Shown one piece after another: positions 27,780 through 37,188 of a stretch of 64,000 bases of DNA (positions are counted from its first letter, which is position 1; each line of letters begins with the position of its first letter). A program made the position numbers and the translations under genes. The stretch is taken from positions 62,001 to 126,000 of the forward strand of contig WMBV01000004.1 in the NCBI GenBank assembly GCA_017745595.1. The letters are read 5' to 3'. The DNA is from Bordetella petrii (lineage in GTDB: Bacteria > Pseudomonadota > Gammaproteobacteria > Burkholderiales > Burkholderiaceae_B). The notes beneath the pieces were generated by a model. It did no database searches. It saw nothing but the letters and a program-made list of their open reading frames with translations, and was not told the DNA's origin.

Positions 27780-29261
27780 ATGATTGATAGCAGTACCGCT
27801 GCCGATCGACTCGAAACGTTCAACTACAAGGTCGTCAGGCAGTTTGCTGTCATGACGGTCGTCTGGGGCATTGTGGGCATGGCGGTCGGCGTACTCATCG
27901 CCGCCCAGCTCGTGTGGCCGCAACTCAATTTCGATATTCCGTGGCTCAGCTATGGCCGGCTGCGCCCGCTGCATACCAACGCCGTGATTTTCGCCTTCGG
28001 CGGCAGCGGCCTGTTCGCCACGTCTTACTACGTCGTGCAGCGCACCTGTCAGGCGCGCCTGTTCAGCGACAAGCTCGCCGCCTTTACCTTCTGGGGCTGG
28101 CAGGCCGTCATCGTGGCCGCCGCCATCACCCTGCCGCTGGGCTACACCAGCAGCAAAGAGTACGCCGAACTCGAATGGCCCATCGACATCCTCATCACGC
28201 TGGTGTGGGTGGCGTACGCCGTGGTGTTCTTCGGCACCATCGCGCGGCGCCGCGTGCGGCACATCTACGTGGCCAACTGGTTCTTCGGCTCGTACATTCT
28301 TACCATCGCCATCCTGCACATCTTCAACAACATTGAAGTGCCGGTGTCGCTATGGAAGTCGTATTCCGCCTATGCCGGCGTGCAAGACGCCATGGTGCAG
28401 TGGTGGTACGGGCACAACGCGGTGGGCTTTTTCCTGACCACCAGCTTCCTGGGCATGATGTATTACTTCGTGCCCAAGCAGGCGGGCCGGCCCATTTATT
28501 CGTACCGCCTGTCCATCGTGCACTTCTGGGCGCTGGCCTTCACCTACATGTGGGCCGGCCCGCACCACCTGCTGTACACCTCGCTGCCCGACTGGACCCA
28601 ATCGCTGGGCATGGCCTTTTCGCTGATCCTGCTGGCGCCATCGTGGGGCGGCATGATCAACGGCATCATGACCCTGCAGGGCGCCTGGCACCGCCTGCGC
28701 ACCGACCCGATCCTGAAGTTCATGGTCACCGCGCTGTCGTTCTACGGCATGTCCACCTTCGAAGGCTCGATGATGTCGATCCGCACGGTCAACGCGCTGT
28801 CGCACTACACCGACTGGACCATCGGCCACGTGCACTCGGGCGCGCTGGGCTGGGTGGCCATGATCACCTTCGGCTCGCTGTACTACCTGGTGCCGCGCCT
28901 GTACGGCCGCACCGCCATGCACAGCGTCAAGGCCGTCGAACTGCACTTCTGGGTGGCCACCATCGGCGTCGTGCTGTACATCGCCTCGATGTGGATCGCC
29001 GGCGTGCAGCAGGGCCTGATGTGGCGCGACACCGCCACCGACGGCACGCTGGTCTACAGCTTCGTCGAAGAACTCAAGACGCGCCTGCCGTATTACCTGA
29101 TCCGGTTCGCGGGCGGTGCCTTGTACCTGTCGGGCATGTTCATCATGGCCTGGAACGTCTGGATGACCCTGCGCGGCCAGCGCGCCGTCAACCCGGCCAT
29201 TCCCGCCGGCGAGCCGCACGCCGCGCGCCCGGCCGCCATCGCTACGCCCGCCACTGCCTGA
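27780..29261 (+). CDS. ccoN: cbb3-type cytochrome c oxidase subunit I
   Basis: Catalytic subunit of the high-affinity oxidase; holds haem b and the haem b3-CuB oxygen site. 493 residues, about twelve helices. Haem and copper His ligands are visible: R-P-L-H-T-N-A-V near 60, Q-W-W-Y-G-H-N-A-V near 210, [10 protein letters not shown] near 260, and [10 protein letters not shown] near 345. The start at 27780 follows GGGGGAC at 27768-27774. Heads ccoNOQPGH under the FNR box at 27708, so induced at low oxygen. Confidence 0.97.
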   Translation: MIDSSTAADRLETFNYKVVRQFAVMTVVWGIVGMAVGVLIAAQLVWPQLNFDIPWLSYGRLRPLHTNAVIFAFGGSGLFATSYYVVQRTCQARLFSDKLAAFTFWGWQAVIVAAAITLPLGYTSSKEYAELEWPIDILITLVWVAYAVVFFGTIARRRVRHIYVANWFFGSYILTIAILHIFNNIEVPVSLWKSYSAYAGVQDAMVQWWYGHNAVGFFLTTSFLGMMYYFVPKQAGRPIYSYRLSIVHFWALAFTYMWAGPHHLLYTSLPDWTQSLGMAFSLILLAPSWGGMINGIMTLQGAWHRLRTDPILKFMVTALSFYGMSTFEGSMMSIRTVNALSHYTDWTIGHVHSGALGWVAMITFGSLYYLVPRLYGRTAMHSVKAVELHFWVATIGVVLYIASMWIAGVQQGLMWRDTATDGTLVYSFVEELKTRLPYYLIRFAGGALYLSGMFIMAWNVWMTLRGQRAVNPAIPAGEPHAARPAAIATPATA

Positions 29262-29271
29262 CGAGATTTCC

Positions 29272-29964
29272 ATGGCTAACAAGCAACACGGTTTTTTTTC
29301 GCACCAGACCCTTGAAAAGAACATCGGCCTGATGATCATCGCCAGCATCCTGGTGGTGTCGTTCGCGGGGCTGGTGCAGATCATCCCGCTGTTTTTCCAG
29401 CATTCCACCACCCAGGCCGTGCCGGGCATCGAACCCTACAGCGCCCTGCGCCTGATGGGCCGCGACGTCTACATCCGCGAAGGCTGTGTCGGCTGCCACT
29501 CGCAGCAGGTGCGCATGCTGCAGGCCGAGGTGCAGCGCTACGGTTCGTACTCCGAGGCCACCGAATCGGTATACGACCACCCGTTCCTGTGGGGGTCCAA
29601 GCGTACCGGCCCCGACCTGGCGCGCGTGGGCGCCCGCTATTCCGACGAATGGCACCGTATCCACCTGCGTGACCCGCGCCTGGTGGTGCCCGAGTCGAAC
29701 ATGCCTTCGTACCCCTGGCTGCAGCGCGCCAGCCTCGATGGGCAGAACGTGCAAGACCGCATGCGCACGCTGCGCAAGCTGGGGGTGCCCTATACCGACG
29801 CCGAGATCGAATCGGCGCCGCAGGACATCGCCGGCAAAACCGAAGAAGACGCGCTGGTGGCTTACCTGCAGGGCCTGGGCGTGGGCCTGCGCCAGGCCCG
29901 CCAGGCCGAGGCCGAGCAGGCCCGCCAGGCGGCCGGGCAGGGCGCCGCGGCACAAGGAAACTGA
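29272..29964 (+). CDS. ccoO: cbb3 oxidase mono-haem subunit II
   Basis: Membrane-anchored cytochrome c of the oxidase, 230 residues. One N-terminal helix (about 19-40) and the haem motif C-V-G-C-H at Cys72-His76, followed by S-Q-Q-V-R typical of CcoO. The distal haem ligand is probably Met in [10 protein letters not shown] near 143. The C-terminal 25 residues are an Ala/Gln/Arg-rich helix. Starts 10 bp after ccoN. Confidence 0.97.
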   Translation: MANKQHGFFSHQTLEKNIGLMIIASILVVSFAGLVQIIPLFFQHSTTQAVPGIEPYSALRLMGRDVYIREGCVGCHSQQVRMLQAEVQRYGSYSEATESVYDHPFLWGSKRTGPDLARVGARYSDEWHRIHLRDPRLVVPESNMPSYPWLQRASLDGQNVQDRMRTLRKLGVPYTDAEIESAPQDIAGKTEEDALVAYLQGLGVGLRQARQAEAEQARQAAGQGAAAQGN

Positions 29965-29967
29965 CCC

Positions 29968-30135
29968 ATGCTGATCATCACAGGATTCATGACGGCCATT
30001 TCACTGGCCACCTTTCTGGGCATTGTCTGGTGGGCCTATTCGCGCGGCCGGCAGCGCGCCAACCACGAATCGGCCCTGCTGCCGTTCGCACTGCCTGACG
30101 AAAACGGACCCGCAAAAGGAGCATCGCGGCCATGA
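29968..30135 (+). CDS. ccoQ: cbb3 oxidase small subunit CcoQ (FixQ)
   Basis: 55-residue single-helix protein (helix about 4-24, ending W-W-A-Y-S-R-G-R-Q) that stabilises the oxidase. Lies between ccoO and ccoP in the normal position, 3 bp after ccoO; its stop overlaps the ccoP start (ATGA). An AAAGGAG at its end is the ccoP ribosome site. Confidence 0.92.
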   Translation: MLIITGFMTAISLATFLGIVWWAYSRGRQRANHESALLPFALPDENGPAKGASRP

Positions 30136-31079
30136 GCGATTTCAGCCACGCCTTCTTCGGCTACTTCATCGCCTTCATCGCGCTGGGCGGCATCGCCTGG
30201 TGCCTGTGGCTGCTGTACACGCAGCGCCGCTGGCTGGGCAACCGGCCGGCCGGCGGCCCGGTCGACGACACCGGCCACGTCTGGGATGAAGACCTTACCG
30301 AGCTGAACAATCCGGTGCCGCGCTGGTGGACCTGGATGTATCTGCTGCTGTGCCTGTTTGCGCTGGGCTACCTGGTGCTGATGCCGGGCCTGGGCATGTT
30401 CCAGGGCATGCTGGGCTACACCACCGCCGGCGAAGTGCGCCGCCACCAGGCGCAGCTGGCCGAGCAGGTCAGGCCGGTATACGAGCGCTACGCCACCATG
30501 TCGGTGCCCGACATCGCCGCCGACGCGGCCGCGCGCCAGATCGGCGAACGGCTGTTCCTGAACACCTGTGCGCAGTGCCACGGCTCCGACGCACGCGGTT
30601 CGCGCAGCTTCCCCAACCTGACCGACGGCGACTGGCTGTACGGCGGCTCGCCCGAGGCCATCCAGCAGACCATCACGCACGGCCGGCACGGCATCATGCC
30701 GCCCTGGAAGGGCAGCATCGACCCGGCCGCGGCCAGCGATACCGCCCATTACGTGCGCTCGCTGTCCAAGCTGGCGGCAGATCCGCTCAAGGTGTTCCGG
30801 GGCCAGCGCACGTTCGACACGTATTGCGTGGCCTGCCACGGCGTCGACGGCAAGGGCAACCAGGCCCTGGGCGCGCCCAATCTTACCGACGGCACCTGGC
30901 TGTACGGCAGTTCCGAAGCCACCATCGTGCAGACCATCCTGGAAGGGCGCGACAACAGCATGCCGGCGCACGAAGCCGTGCTGACCCCCGAGCAGATCAA
31001 GATCCTGACGGCCTGGGTATGGGGGTTGTCGAACTCGGCGCAAGCCAATGGCGGCGCGCCGCGAGCCATGGAGCAGTAA
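30132..31079 (+). CDS. ccoP: cbb3 oxidase di-haem subunit III
   Basis: Di-haem cytochrome c passing electrons to CcoO/CcoN. 315 residues with two N-terminal helices (about 8-28 and 66-86) around H-V-W-D-E-D-L-T-E-L-N-N-P-V-P-R-W-W, a CcoP hallmark, then haem motifs C-A-Q-C-H (Cys146) and C-V-A-C-H (Cys232), each followed by a N-L-T-D-G-x-W-L-Y-G repeat. The stop shares one base with the ccoG start. Confidence 0.97.
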   Translation: MSDFSHAFFGYFIAFIALGGIAWCLWLLYTQRRWLGNRPAGGPVDDTGHVWDEDLTELNNPVPRWWTWMYLLLCLFALGYLVLMPGLGMFQGMLGYTTAGEVRRHQAQLAEQVRPVYERYATMSVPDIAADAAARQIGERLFLNTCAQCHGSDARGSRSFPNLTDGDWLYGGSPEAIQQTITHGRHGIMPPWKGSIDPAAASDTAHYVRSLSKLAADPLKVFRGQRTFDTYCVACHGVDGKGNQALGAPNLTDGTWLYGSSEATIVQTILEGRDNSMPAHEAVLTPEQIKILTAWVWGLSNSAQANGGAPRAMEQ

Positions 31080-32599
31080 TGCAACAGTCCGCGCTACCTG
31101 GGCGGCCCGATGCCGGGGCCGCCGGAGCCGACGACCCCGCCGGCGGGGCGCCCGAATGGCGTCCCTATCAGCGCCCACCCCGCCCGGGCGCCGCCACGGA
31201 AACCCTGGAACAGACCCTGGCCGACGTGCGCGGCAAGATCTACCCGCGCTCGGTCAGCGGCGTGTTCGCGCGCTGGCGCGTGGTATTCGTGTTCCTGACC
31301 CAGCTGGTGTTCTACGGCCTGCCATGGCTGCAGTGGAATGGCCGGCAGGCCGTGTTGTTCGACCTGGGCGCGCGCAAATTCTATTTGTTCGGCCTGGTGC
31401 TGTGGCCGCAAGACGTGGTCTACCTGGCCGTGCTGCTGGTTATTTCGGCGCTGGCGCTGTTCCTGTTCACCGCCGTGGCGGGGCGGCTGTTCTGCGGCTA
31501 CGCCTGTCCGCAAACGGTGTACACCGAAATCTTCATGTGGATCGAGCGCCGGGTCGAAGGCGACCGGCTGGCCCGCATCCGCCTGGATGAATCGTCCTGG
31601 ACCCTGCGCAAGCTGCGCCTGAAGCTGGCCAAGCACGCGCTGTGGATCATCGTGGCCGGCTGGACGGGCTACACCTTCATCGGGTATTTCGCGCCCATCC
31701 GCGGCCTGGGCCACGACCTGCTGGCCCTGCAGCTGGGGCCGTGGCAGTGGTTCTGGATGCTGTTCTACGGCTTTGCCACCTGGGGCAACGCCGGCTTCAT
31801 GCGCGAATCGGTGTGCAAGTACATGTGCCCGTACGCGCGCTTCCAGAGCGTGATGGTCGACCCGGACACCTTCGTGGTCACCTACGACAAGCGGCGCGGC
31901 GATCCGCGTGGCGGCCGTTCGCGCAAGCTCGACCACAAGGCGGCCGGCATGGGCGACTGCGTCGATTGCAGCCTGTGCGTGCAGGTGTGCCCCACCGGCA
32001 TCGACATCCGCGACGGGCTGCAGTACATGTGCATCGGCTGCGGCGCGTGCATCGATGCCTGCGACCAGGTCATGGACAAAATGCAGTATCCCCAGGGCCT
32101 GATCCGCTATGCCTCGCAGCACGCCGTCGAGCAGGGGTGGTCGCCGCGCCGGGCGCGGGCCCGGCTGCTGCGCCCGCGGGTGCTGGCCTATGGCGGGGTC
32201 ATCCTGGCCCTGGCGGCGGCCTTCGTGGCCACGCTGGCGCTGCGCAATCCGTTGCGGGTCGACGTCATCCGCGACCGGGGCGTGCTGGCCCGCGAAGCGC
32301 CGGGCGGCCTGATCGAAAACGTGTACCGGCTGCAGCTCATCAATACGTCCGAGTCCGCCATGGTGCTGCAACTGCAGGCCACCGGCCTGCCCGGGCTGGA
32401 CGTGCACGTCGAACGCCAGGACGACCAGTCCATCGAGCTGGAACCCTATGCCAACAAGCTGGTGCCGGTGATCATCCGGGTGCCGGCGGGCGCCGCCGAG
32501 CCGGGCTCGCATCCCATCGTGGTGCAGGCCCGCGCGCACGACCGCGAGGGCCGGCAACTGGCGCGCGACGAGGCCGCCAGCTTCTACATGCCCGACTGA
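31079..32599 (+). CDS. ccoG: Cytochrome oxidase accessory protein CcoG (RdxA/FixG)
   Basis: Membrane iron-sulfur protein needed for copper delivery to cbb3 oxidase, now known in some bacteria as a Cu(II) reductase. 506 residues: cytoplasmic N-terminus, about four helices with C-G-Y-A-C-P near 140 and C-K-Y-M-C-P near 245, two 4Fe-4S ferredoxin motifs (C-V-D-C-S-L-C-V-Q-V-C-P and C-I-G-C-G-A-C-I-D-A-C) near 297-330, another helix at about 365-385 and a C-terminal immunoglobulin-like domain. Start codon overlaps the ccoP stop by one base. Confidence 0.95.
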   Translation: MQQSALPGRPDAGAAGADDPAGGAPEWRPYQRPPRPGAATETLEQTLADVRGKIYPRSVSGVFARWRVVFVFLTQLVFYGLPWLQWNGRQAVLFDLGARKFYLFGLVLWPQDVVYLAVLLVISALALFLFTAVAGRLFCGYACPQTVYTEIFMWIERRVEGDRLARIRLDESSWTLRKLRLKLAKHALWIIVAGWTGYTFIGYFAPIRGLGHDLLALQLGPWQWFWMLFYGFATWGNAGFMRESVCKYMCPYARFQSVMVDPDTFVVTYDKRRGDPRGGRSRKLDHKAAGMGDCVDCSLCVQVCPTGIDIRDGLQYMCIGCGACIDACDQVMDKMQYPQGLIRYASQHAVEQGWSPRRARARLLRPRVLAYGGVILALAAAFVATLALRNPLRVDVIRDRGVLAREAPGGLIENVYRLQLINTSESAMVLQLQATGLPGLDVHVERQDDQSIELEPYANKLVPVIIRVPAGAAEPGSHPIVVQARAHDREGRQLARDEAASFYMPD

Positions 32600-32619
32600 A
32601 CCCGCTACCGGAGCCACGC

Positions 32620-32901
32620 ATGACTCACTCTTCACCGCCCAACCCCTGGTACCGCGAGCCCTGGCCGTGGTTTCTGATGACCGGCCCGCTGCTGGCCATC
32701 CTGGGCTGCATCATCACCATCTACCTGGCCGTGACCCGCTTCGCCGACCAGCCCATTGTCGACGGCGGGGTCAAGCGCGGGCTGGTGGTCGAACGGGTCC
32801 AGCCGGCCGCCGCCGCGCCCGCCCGCCAGGCGGGGCCGGCGTCCGGCGCCGCGCCCTTGGATCCGGCCGGGCCGGCGCCCGCCGCCGCCGCGCGGCCCTG
32901 A
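32620..32901 (+). CDS. ccoH: FixH/CcoH-like protein
   Basis: 93-residue protein, W-Y-R-E-P-W-P-W-F at the N-terminus and one helix (about 17-40), then a periplasmic tail ending in an Ala/Pro-rich stretch. The start motif and position match CcoH/FixH, an assembly partner of the oxidase, but it is far shorter than the about 160-residue FixH, lacking the folded periplasmic domain. Stop overlaps the next gene start. Confidence 0.8.
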   Translation: MTHSSPPNPWYREPWPWFLMTGPLLAILGCIITIYLAVTRFADQPIVDGGVKRGLVVERVQPAAAAPARQAGPASGAAPLDPAGPAPAAAARP

Positions 32902-33155
32902 TGGAGCCGGCCATGCACTGGCGCATGCTGATGCGCGTTCTGTGGCCCTCGTTCCTGGCGGCTGGCGTGGGCGGCGGGGTGATATTCGCCCTGATCGATC
33001 CGCTCGACGTCCTGGTGCTGGGCCGCTGGCAACCCGGCCGCCTGGCTTTCTACACCGTCTCGTTCTTCGTGCTGTGGCTGATCGCGGCCCTGGCCAGCGC
33101 GCTGACCGCCTGGCTGACGGCCGGCAGCGCCCCGGAGGGCGAGGACGCTTTCTAG
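32901..33155 (+). CDS. Small membrane protein at the end of the cco operon
   Basis: 84-residue protein with two hydrophobic helices (about 14-35 and 50-72) separated by D-P-L-D-V-L-V-L-G-R-W-Q-P-G-R-L. No family recognised with certainty. Its ATG overlaps the ccoH stop (TGATG), so it is co-translated with the oxidase accessory genes. ATG at 32901 or 32913 could be used. Probably an oxidase assembly or stability factor by position only. Confidence 0.7.
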   Translation: MEPAMHWRMLMRVLWPSFLAAGVGGGVIFALIDPLDVLVLGRWQPGRLAFYTVSFFVLWLIAALASALTAWLTAGSAPEGEDAF

Positions 33156-33174
33156 CGGGGGGCGGCGGGTATTG

Positions 33175-33328
33175 CAGGTGTCAGGCTCCCGTCAGGGTGC
33201 CTGACACCGCTGCGTGCGGAGAATCTAGCCACACTTCGGTGTCTGACACCCTGCGGGAGTCAGACACCTGGCTTGCCTGGCTCGGAAGTCACACACCTGG
33301 CCTGCCTGGCTCGGGAGTCGCACACCTG
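33175..33328. repeat. Palindromic repeat cluster with tandem 29-bp copies, locus E
   Basis: Inverted units at 33175-33209 and 33237-33270, followed by two direct 29-bp copies (33271-33299 and 33300-33328) that start GC-T/C-TGCCTGGCTCGG and end CACACCTG. The tandem copies look like degraded half-units that have duplicated. Fills most of the gap after the cco operon. Confidence 0.85.
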
Positions 33329-33448
33329 AAACCCGGACCGCCGCCGGCCGGCACGCCGAGCGGCGGAACAGTGTTGTAGCGCAGGCGGAACGATGCCCGC
33401 GGCGCGACCAAGTAGAATAAATTGTTTTACCGCCAACCCGAGGTCCGC

Positions 33449-34375
33449 GTGCCGCCCGTCATTTCCGTGCAAGGCCTGTCCAAGACGTACGCGTCGGGGC
33501 ACCAGGCCTTGAAGAACATCAACCTGGACATACAGCGCGGCGAGATCTTCGCCCTGCTGGGCCCCAACGGGGCCGGCAAGACCACCCTGATCAGCATCAT
33601 CTGCGGCATCGTGAACCCGGGGCAGGGCAAGGTGCTGGCCGATGGCCACGATATCGTGGCCGACTACCGCGCGGCGCGGTCGCGCATCGGCCTGGTGCCG
33701 CAGGAAATCTCCACCGACGCTTTCGAAAGCGTGTGGAATACCGTGACATTCAGCCGCGGCCTGTTCGGCAAGCCCGCCAATCCGGCCTATGTCGAGAAAG
33801 TGCTGCGCGACCTGTCGCTGTGGGACAAGCGAAGCTCGCGCATCATGGCCCTGTCGGGCGGCATGAAGCGGCGCGTGATGATCGCCAAGGCGCTGTCGCA
33901 CGAACCGCAGATCCTGTTCCTGGACGAGCCGACCGCGGGGGTCGACGTCGAGCTGCGGCGCGGCATGTGGGACATGGTGCGGCGCCTGCGCGAAAGCGGC
34001 GTCACCATCATCCTGACCACCCACTACATCGAAGAAGCGCAAGAAATGGCCGACCGCATCGGCGTGATCCGCAAGGGCGAGATCATCCTGGTGGAAGAAA
34101 AACATGCGCTGATGAAAAAACTGGGCAAGCGCCAGCTGGCGCTGACCCTGAAAGCGCCGCTGGCCGCCGTGCCGGACGCGCTGGCGGCGTACGGCCTCGA
34201 ACTGTCGAACGACGGCCACGGGCTGGTGTACACCTACGACAATCAACAGGGCGGCGGCGAGATCGCGCGCCTGCTGCGCCAGCTGGACGAGGCCGGTATT
34301 GAATTCACCGACCTCAGCTCGTCGGAAAGCTCGCTGGAAGAAATCTTCGTCAGCCTGGTGAGTACCCAATCATGA
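33449..34375 (+). CDS. yadG: ABC transporter ATP-binding protein (YadG-like)
   Basis: ATPase of an ABC-2 type exporter. 308 residues, the length of E. coli YadG. Walker A G-P-N-G-A-G-K-T near 40, signature L-S-G-G-M-K-R-R near 137 and Walker B I-L-F-L-D-E-P-T near 160; the C-terminal about 80 residues are the usual extension of this group. GTG start at 33449 is preceded by GAGG at 33439-33442; TAGAAT at 33413-33418 is a possible -10. A TTG at 33422 is the alternative. Coupled to the permease by a 4-bp overlap. Confidence 0.88.
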   Translation: MPPVISVQGLSKTYASGHQALKNINLDIQRGEIFALLGPNGAGKTTLISIICGIVNPGQGKVLADGHDIVADYRAARSRIGLVPQEISTDAFESVWNTVTFSRGLFGKPANPAYVEKVLRDLSLWDKRSSRIMALSGGMKRRVMIAKALSHEPQILFLDEPTAGVDVELRRGMWDMVRRLRESGVTIILTTHYIEEAQEMADRIGVIRKGEIILVEEKHALMKKLGKRQLALTLKAPLAAVPDALAAYGLELSNDGHGLVYTYDNQQGGGEIARLLRQLDEAGIEFTDLSSSESSLEEIFVSLVSTQS

Positions 34376-35133
34376 ATTTCTACGCCATTCGCGCCATCTA
34401 TCTGTTCGAAATGGCCCGCGCCTGGCGCACGCTGATGCAAAGCGTGGCGTCGCCGGTAATTTCCACGGCACTGTATTTTGTCGTGTTCGGTTCGGCCATC
34501 GGCTCGCACATGGTCGAGATCGACGGCGTCAGCTACGGGGCGTTCATCGTGCCGGGCATGATCATGCTGTCGCTGCTGACGCAAAGCGTGGCCAATGCCT
34601 CGTTCGGCATTTATATGCCGCGTTTTTCCGGCACCATCTACGAAATCCATTCGGCGCCGATTTCGTACATAGAAATCGTCACGGGCTACGTGGGGGCGGC
34701 CGCCAGCAAGTCCATCATCCTGGGGCTGATCACGCTGGCGACGGCGCGGCTGTTCGTCGAGTTCCACATCCAGCACCCCTTCTGGATGATCGGCTTCCTG
34801 GTGCTGACCTCGGTTACTTTCAGCCTGTTCGGATTTATCATCGGCGTGTGGGCCGATGGCTTCGAGAAGCTGCAGATCATTCCGCTGATGGTCATCACGC
34901 CACTGACCTTCCTGGGCGGCACGTTCTATTCCATCAACATGCTGCCCCCGGTCTGGCAGACGGTGACGCTGTTCAATCCGGTGGTGTACCTGGTCAGCGG
35001 TTTTCGCTGGAGCTTCTTCGGCGTATCGGATGTCAGCGTCTCCATCAGCCTGGGCATGACGCTGGCGTTCCTGGCGGCATGCCTGCTGGGCGTGCGCTGG
35101 ATATTCAAGACCGGTTACCGTCTCAAGACCTGA
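34372..35133 (+). CDS. yadH: ABC-2 type transporter permease (YadH-like)
   Basis: Inner membrane exporter subunit, 253 residues with six helices. The C-terminal half holds the ABC-2 signature [18 protein letters not shown] near 177-195 and [11 protein letters not shown]. Length and sequence fit YadH (256 in E. coli). With the upstream ATPase it forms a complete exporter; the cargo is not known in this family. Confidence 0.9.
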   Translation: MNFYAIRAIYLFEMARAWRTLMQSVASPVISTALYFVVFGSAIGSHMVEIDGVSYGAFIVPGMIMLSLLTQSVANASFGIYMPRFSGTIYEIHSAPISYIEIVTGYVGAAASKSIILGLITLATARLFVEFHIQHPFWMIGFLVLTSVTFSLFGFIIGVWADGFEKLQIIPLMVITPLTFLGGTFYSINMLPPVWQTVTLFNPVVYLVSGFRWSFFGVSDVSVSISLGMTLAFLAACLLGVRWIFKTGYRLKT

Positions 35134-35155
35134 CCGGCACACAACGGAGGCAGGC

Positions 35156-35878
35156 ATGGCGTGGAACGATGTGCAGGCGCTGGTATTCGATGTATTCGGC
35201 ACCGTGGTCGACTGGCGCGCCGGCGTGGCCCGCGAGGCCGCGCCGTTCCTGGCCCGGCATGGCCATGGCCAGGTGGATCCGGCGCTGTTCGCCGATACCT
35301 GGCGCAGCCACTATGGGCCCTCGATGGAAGCGGTGCGCAGCGGGCAGCGCCCCTACGTGCGGCTGGACGTGCTGCATCGCGAAAACCTCGACGCCACCCT
35401 GCGCGACCTGGGCATCGACCCCGCCGGGATACCGGCCGCCGAACTCGATGCGCTGAACCTGGCCTGGCATCGCCTGGATCCGTGGCCGGATTCGGTGGCC
35501 GGGCTGGCCCGCCTGAAAACCCGCTACATCATTGCGCCGCTGTCGAACGGCAACATACGGCTGATGCTCGACATGGCCAAGCGGGCCGGCCTGCCCTGGG
35601 ACGCGATCCTGGGCGCCGAAGTGGCGCAAGCCTACAAGCCCATGCCCGAGGCCTATCTGCGCACCGCCGACGTACTGGGCCTGGCGCCCGCGCAGGTCTG
35701 CATGGTGGCCGCGCACAACGGCGACCTGGCGGCCGCGCGCCGCTGCGGGCTGAAAACCGCTTTCGTGCGCCGGCCCGCCGAACACGGGCCCGGGCAAACC
35801 ACCAATTTGCGGCCGGAGCAAGACTGGGACGCGGTGGCCGATGACTTCGGCGCGCTGGCCGATCAATTGCTGGGCTGA
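35156..35878 (+). CDS. Haloacid dehalogenase, type II (HAD superfamily)
   Basis: 240-residue HAD hydrolase. Nucleophile motif V-F-D-V-F-G-T-V-V-D-W (Asp12), motif II P-L-S-N-G-N near 128, Lys in Y-K-P-M-P-E near 160, and A-A-H-N-G-D-L-A-A-A-R-R near 185, the pattern of L-2-haloacid dehalogenases rather than phosphatases. GGAGG about 8 bases upstream supports the ATG. Natural substrate may be a halogenated acid or another small acid; genome context gives no hint. Confidence 0.88.
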   Translation: MAWNDVQALVFDVFGTVVDWRAGVAREAAPFLARHGHGQVDPALFADTWRSHYGPSMEAVRSGQRPYVRLDVLHRENLDATLRDLGIDPAGIPAAELDALNLAWHRLDPWPDSVAGLARLKTRYIIAPLSNGNIRLMLDMAKRAGLPWDAILGAEVAQAYKPMPEAYLRTADVLGLAPAQVCMVAAHNGDLAAARRCGLKTAFVRRPAEHGPGQTTNLRPEQDWDAVADDFGALADQLLG

Positions 35879-35895
35879 TCCACAAGGGGCGAATC

Positions 35896-36129
35896 ATGTC
35901 GAAAATACTGCCGGTAGTCGCCGTCGCGCTACTCGCCGGATGCGCCAGCCAGGGCCAGCAGCCCGTCGGCATGGCCAACCCGGCTTCGGTGTACTGCAAA
36001 GAAATCGGCGGAAGCCTGCAGATCGAGAACACGTCCGCGGGCCAGGTGGGCATCTGCGTATTGCCCACCGGCGAACGGATCGAAGAATGGGAACTGTACC
36101 GGCGCGAGCATCCCGAGTCGAAAGTGTGA
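35896..36129 (+). CDS. DUF333 lipoprotein
   Basis: 77-residue outer membrane or periplasmic lipoprotein: lipobox L-L-A-G-C (Cys16), then the DUF333 core N-P-A-S-V-Y-C-K-E-I-G-G followed by G-Q-V-G-I-C-V-L-P-T-G and E-E-W-E-L-Y. The two core cysteines (about 34 and 55) probably form a disulfide. 17 bp after the dehalogenase gene with AAGGGGCG as ribosome site. Function unknown. Confidence 0.88.
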   Translation: MSKILPVVAVALLAGCASQGQQPVGMANPASVYCKEIGGSLQIENTSAGQVGICVLPTGERIEEWELYRREHPESKV

Positions 36130-36190
36130 ACCGCCCCGGGGCGGCGCCTGGCGGGACCGACGGCTCCGCCCGATGCCGTCAGAGGCCGGA

Positions 36191-37153
36191 TCACTTGCCG
36201 GTAATGTTGCCCAGCTTGGCGATGGTTTCTTTTTCCGTGGCCACGCTTTTCATCGCGGCCGCCGTATACGCCTGGTGGTCCAGGTACAGCGGCGATACGC
36301 CCAGCTGAATCAGCTTGTCGCGGAATGCCGTGTCTTTCAGCGCATCGCCGATGGCGGCGTCGAGCTTGGCGACCACGGCATCCGGCATGCCCTTGGGTCC
36401 GGCGATGCCGAACGCCGAGGTATGCACGACGTTATAGCCCGACTCTTTCAAGGTGGGCACATCGGGCAGCGACACCGAGCGCGTTTCGCCCAGCGTGGCC
36501 AGCGCCCGCACGTCGCCGTTCTGGATGTAGGGCAGGATGCCGCTGGCGCCCACCAGCGTCTGGATATGCCCGCCCATCAGCGCCGCCAGCGCGTCGGCTT
36601 CGCCCTTGAACGGAATATGCGTCCACTGCACCTGCAGCGCGTCGCTGAGCTGCACCATCGCGATGTGCTGGCTGCTGTAGGCGCCCGGCGTGCCGTACGA
36701 GATCGAGTCGGTATGCGTCTTGGCGTACGAGGTCAGGTCGGCCAGCGTCTTCCAGGGTGAATCGGCCTTGACCGCCAGGTAGTAGTCGTACCCGGCAACC
36801 TGCGAAATGTAGGTGAAGTCCTTGGCCGGGTCGTACGGAGCGCCCGTGATGTGCGGCATGCGGTAGATGCCGATGGGCACCATGGTGATGGTGTAGCCGT
36901 CGGGCTTGGTCTGCAGCATTTGGATGGCGCCCATGGTGCCGTTGGCGCCGGTCTTGTTTTCGACCACCACCGATTGCCCCAGCCGCTTGCCCATTTGTTC
37001 GGCCAGCGCCCGCCCGACCTGATCGGTGACGCCGCCGGCCGAATAGGGCACGATCAGGCGAATGGGCTGGTTGGGGTAGGGGCTTTGCGCGGCGGCGCCG
37101 GCCGCGGCCAGGCCCAGGCCGGCCGCCACGGCGGCGAGGATTATTTTTTTCAT
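36191..37153 (-). CDS. Bug-family (TctC) tripartite tricarboxylate transporter receptor
   Basis: Periplasmic solute receptor of 320 residues with signal peptide ending A-G-A-A-A-Q near 22. Bug hallmarks: Y-P-N-Q-P-I-R-L-I-V-P-Y-S-A-G-G-V-T-D near 25-43, the carboxylate loop, V-E-N-K-T-G-A-N-G near 67, and W-T-H-I-P-F-K-G near 185. AGGAGA upstream of 37153 supports the start. No TctAB membrane genes are present; orphan Bug receptors are very numerous in Bordetella and relatives. Next to fumarylacetoacetase, so it may bind an acid from the same pathway. Confidence 0.93.
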   Translation of the reverse strand: MKKIILAAVAAGLGLAAAGAAAQSPYPNQPIRLIVPYSAGGVTDQVGRALAEQMGKRLGQSVVVENKTGANGTMGAIQMLQTKPDGYTITMVPIGIYRMPHITGAPYDPAKDFTYISQVAGYDYYLAVKADSPWKTLADLTSYAKTHTDSISYGTPGAYSSQHIAMVQLSDALQVQWTHIPFKGEADALAALMGGHIQTLVGASGILPYIQNGDVRALATLGETRSVSLPDVPTLKESGYNVVHTSAFGIAGPKGMPDAVVAKLDAAIGDALKDTAFRDKLIQLGVSPLYLDHQAYTAAAMKSVATEKETIAKLGNITGK

Positions 37154-37188
37154 GAGTAGTCTCCTGTGGTGATGAGAAAGTTGCGGTG

